NCBI GenBank assembly: GCA_964463485.1
Contig: CAYXDO010000143.1
Span: forward strand, 1 to 30,205
DNA from: CAYXDO01 sp964463485
GTDB taxonomy: Bacteria > Myxococcota > Kuafuiibacteriia > Kuafuiibacteriales > Kuafuiibacteriaceae
DNA: 30,205 nucleotides
Direction: 5' to 3'
Each line of letters opens with the position of its first letter. Position 1 is the stretch's first letter. A program made the translations under genes and the position numbers. Under the pieces are notes generated by a model. That model saw only the letters and a list, made by a program, of their open reading frames with translations, did not search any database and was not told where the DNA came from. Shown piece by piece: positions 29,531 to 30,205 of the stretch.

Positions 29531-29546
29531 TTGGTTGATCAACCAA
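29531..29546. promoter_or_regulatory. Perfect 16-base palindrome upstream of the RHH gene
   Basis: TTGGTTGATCAACCAA is fully palindromic. With flanks, AAAT/ATTT extends it imperfectly. It overlaps the stop of the upstream gene and precedes the RHH-like start by 24 bases, a good position for a repressor operator. Low GC compared with surroundings. Confidence 0.6.
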
Positions 29547-29859
29547 GATTTGATGTCCGTTGCGCGGCAAGGCTTTCCATGAGCCGGACGGGATCGAGCT
29601 TCAGGGCAACGAGGGTCCGACGGAGCTCGCCTCGACACTCGGCGCGGGCGTCGAGGACTCCGAGAAGCCGCTCGGAGCGGTCCACGAGCACGGCGGGTGA
29701 CTCGGGCTCGTCCTCGTACGTGGACTCTTCGGTGAGGCGCGCAGAGGCCTCCACGAGCGCGACGGTGCACGCGGCGAGAACCTCGGCGGCGGCTCCGCTT
29801 CGGAGGGTGGAAGCGTCGGCGAGGCCTCGGGCGAGATCGTCAGCGATCAAGTAGATCAT
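29539..29859 (-). CDS. Hypothetical element protein
   Basis: 106 residues from ATG 29859: MIYLIADDLARGLADASTLR, a helical Ala-rich middle (AAAEVLAACTVALVEASARL) and a C-terminal helical section (LVDRSERLLGVLDARAECRG). The frame is open further upstream, but the overlap with the upstream gene and the ATG make this start likely. Unknown function. Confidence 0.65.
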   Translation of the reverse strand: MIYLIADDLARGLADASTLRSGAAAEVLAACTVALVEASARLTEESTYEDEPESPAVLVDRSERLLGVLDARAECRGELRRTLVALKLDPVRLMESLAAQRTSNLG

Positions 29860-30205
29860 CCTCTTCTTCGCGTTCCTCGATGAGGCCCAAGGACTCAAGG
29901 TTGCGTCGCTTCGCACTGGCGATGGCCGAGAGTTGCTTCCGCTCTTCGGGAGTCGCTTTGCCCCAGCGGGCGACGAGGTGAGCTGCTGCGATCTCGAGGC
30001 GCTGGACGTCCAAGGCGAGCGTCTCGGAGGCAATCGAGTGCTTGAGCCGGGAGAGTTTCACGAGCTGCACAGCGAGATCCGGTGCGGGCTTGGTCGGATC
30101 CAGCGGATCTCGGGGGAGCTTCAGCCCGGTCTGAGCGAGACGCTTGCGGTCGTGGCTAGGCGCCGGGCTCCGATGTACTGGATTCGTTCCAGCTCTCTCT
30201 GATTC
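29840..30205 (-). CDS. Partial gene running off the right edge
   Basis: The frame is open from 29840 (stop) to the window edge, at least 121 codons. An internal GTG at 30070 would give a 76-residue protein (VQLVKLSRLKHSIASETLAL; RWGKATPEERKQLSAIASAK), but the 45 codons above it are also open and protein-like (KLPRDPLDPTKPAPDLA), so the true start is probably beyond the edge. C-terminus is acidic (EEREEEDDLLDR). Unknown function. A second open frame also reaches the edge (IQYIGARRLATTASVSL), stopping near 30110; it is less likely. Confidence 0.55.
   Translation of the reverse strand, partial: ESERAGTNPVHRSPAPSHDRKRLAQTGLKLPRDPLDPTKPAPDLAVQLVKLSRLKHSIASETLALDVQRLEIAAAHLVARWGKATPEERKQLSAIASAKRRNLESLGLIEEREEEDDLLDR

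Noticed and set aside
1..30205. CRISPR array, rRNA or insertion-sequence ends
   Set aside because: No repeat-spacer pattern, no rRNA motifs and no transposase-like reading frame were seen on either strand.

Overview
The window is GC-rich bacterial DNA, dense with genes. Gene content suggests a myxobacterium-like member of the Myxococcota: lipoproteins with Asp/Gly-rich linkers, a DUF4388 plus TPR protein with a long acidic region, kelch and beta-propeller lipoproteins, and many 4-base ATGA/GTGA gene overlaps. This assignment is inference from style and content; no rRNA or other phylogenetic marker was compared.

Positions 1-22800 look like ordinary chromosome. A minus-strand operon (5165 to 198) encodes both subunits of a biotin-dependent acyl-CoA carboxylase, then a GtrA-like flippase and a DPM1-like glycosyltransferase. 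A small lipoprotein (5276-5701) and a GT-C-like membrane protein (7315-5702) follow. Then come a large acidic DUF4388/degenerate-J/TPR protein (7422-10448), a second polytopic membrane protein (10513-11901), a serine/threonine dehydratase-type PLP enzyme and a large lipoprotein with a CxxCH motif. A minus-strand pair encodes a MaoC-type enoyl-CoA hydratase and a tail-anchored cyclic-nucleotide-binding-domain protein. A tightly overlapping plus-strand operon follows: gatB, mtnA, an RluA-type pseudouridine synthase and a polysaccharide deacetylase with an NTF2-like tail. A kelch-repeat lipoprotein ends this part.

At 22845 a tRNA-Arg(CCU) gene starts normally but stops after its anticodon loop (about 22883). 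From there to the right edge the content changes to short, mostly unrecognised minus-strand genes with 4-base overlaps. This is the profile of an integrated phage-like or satellite element whose left end lies in the tRNA anticodon loop. Near that end are three 11-bp-phased GGCACA repeats that look like integrase arm sites. The element carries a RepA/RecA-like AAA ATPase whose C-terminal domain is displaced by a single-base frameshift, a sigma-70-region-2-like protein, two ribbon-helix-helix-like regulators each next to a perfect palindrome, and a HicB-like gene. That HicB-like gene overlaps a following reading frame with no ATG/GTG/TTG start (CTG instead). The element also has a 30-bp direct repeat, a strong intercistronic hairpin and several unknown small genes. 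No integrase, capsid or terminase gene is visible here; they would lie beyond 30205 or be absent.

The most interesting parts are the split tRNA junction, the HicB-like pair with its unusual start, the frameshifted ATPase and the RNA/operator structures of the accessory operon.
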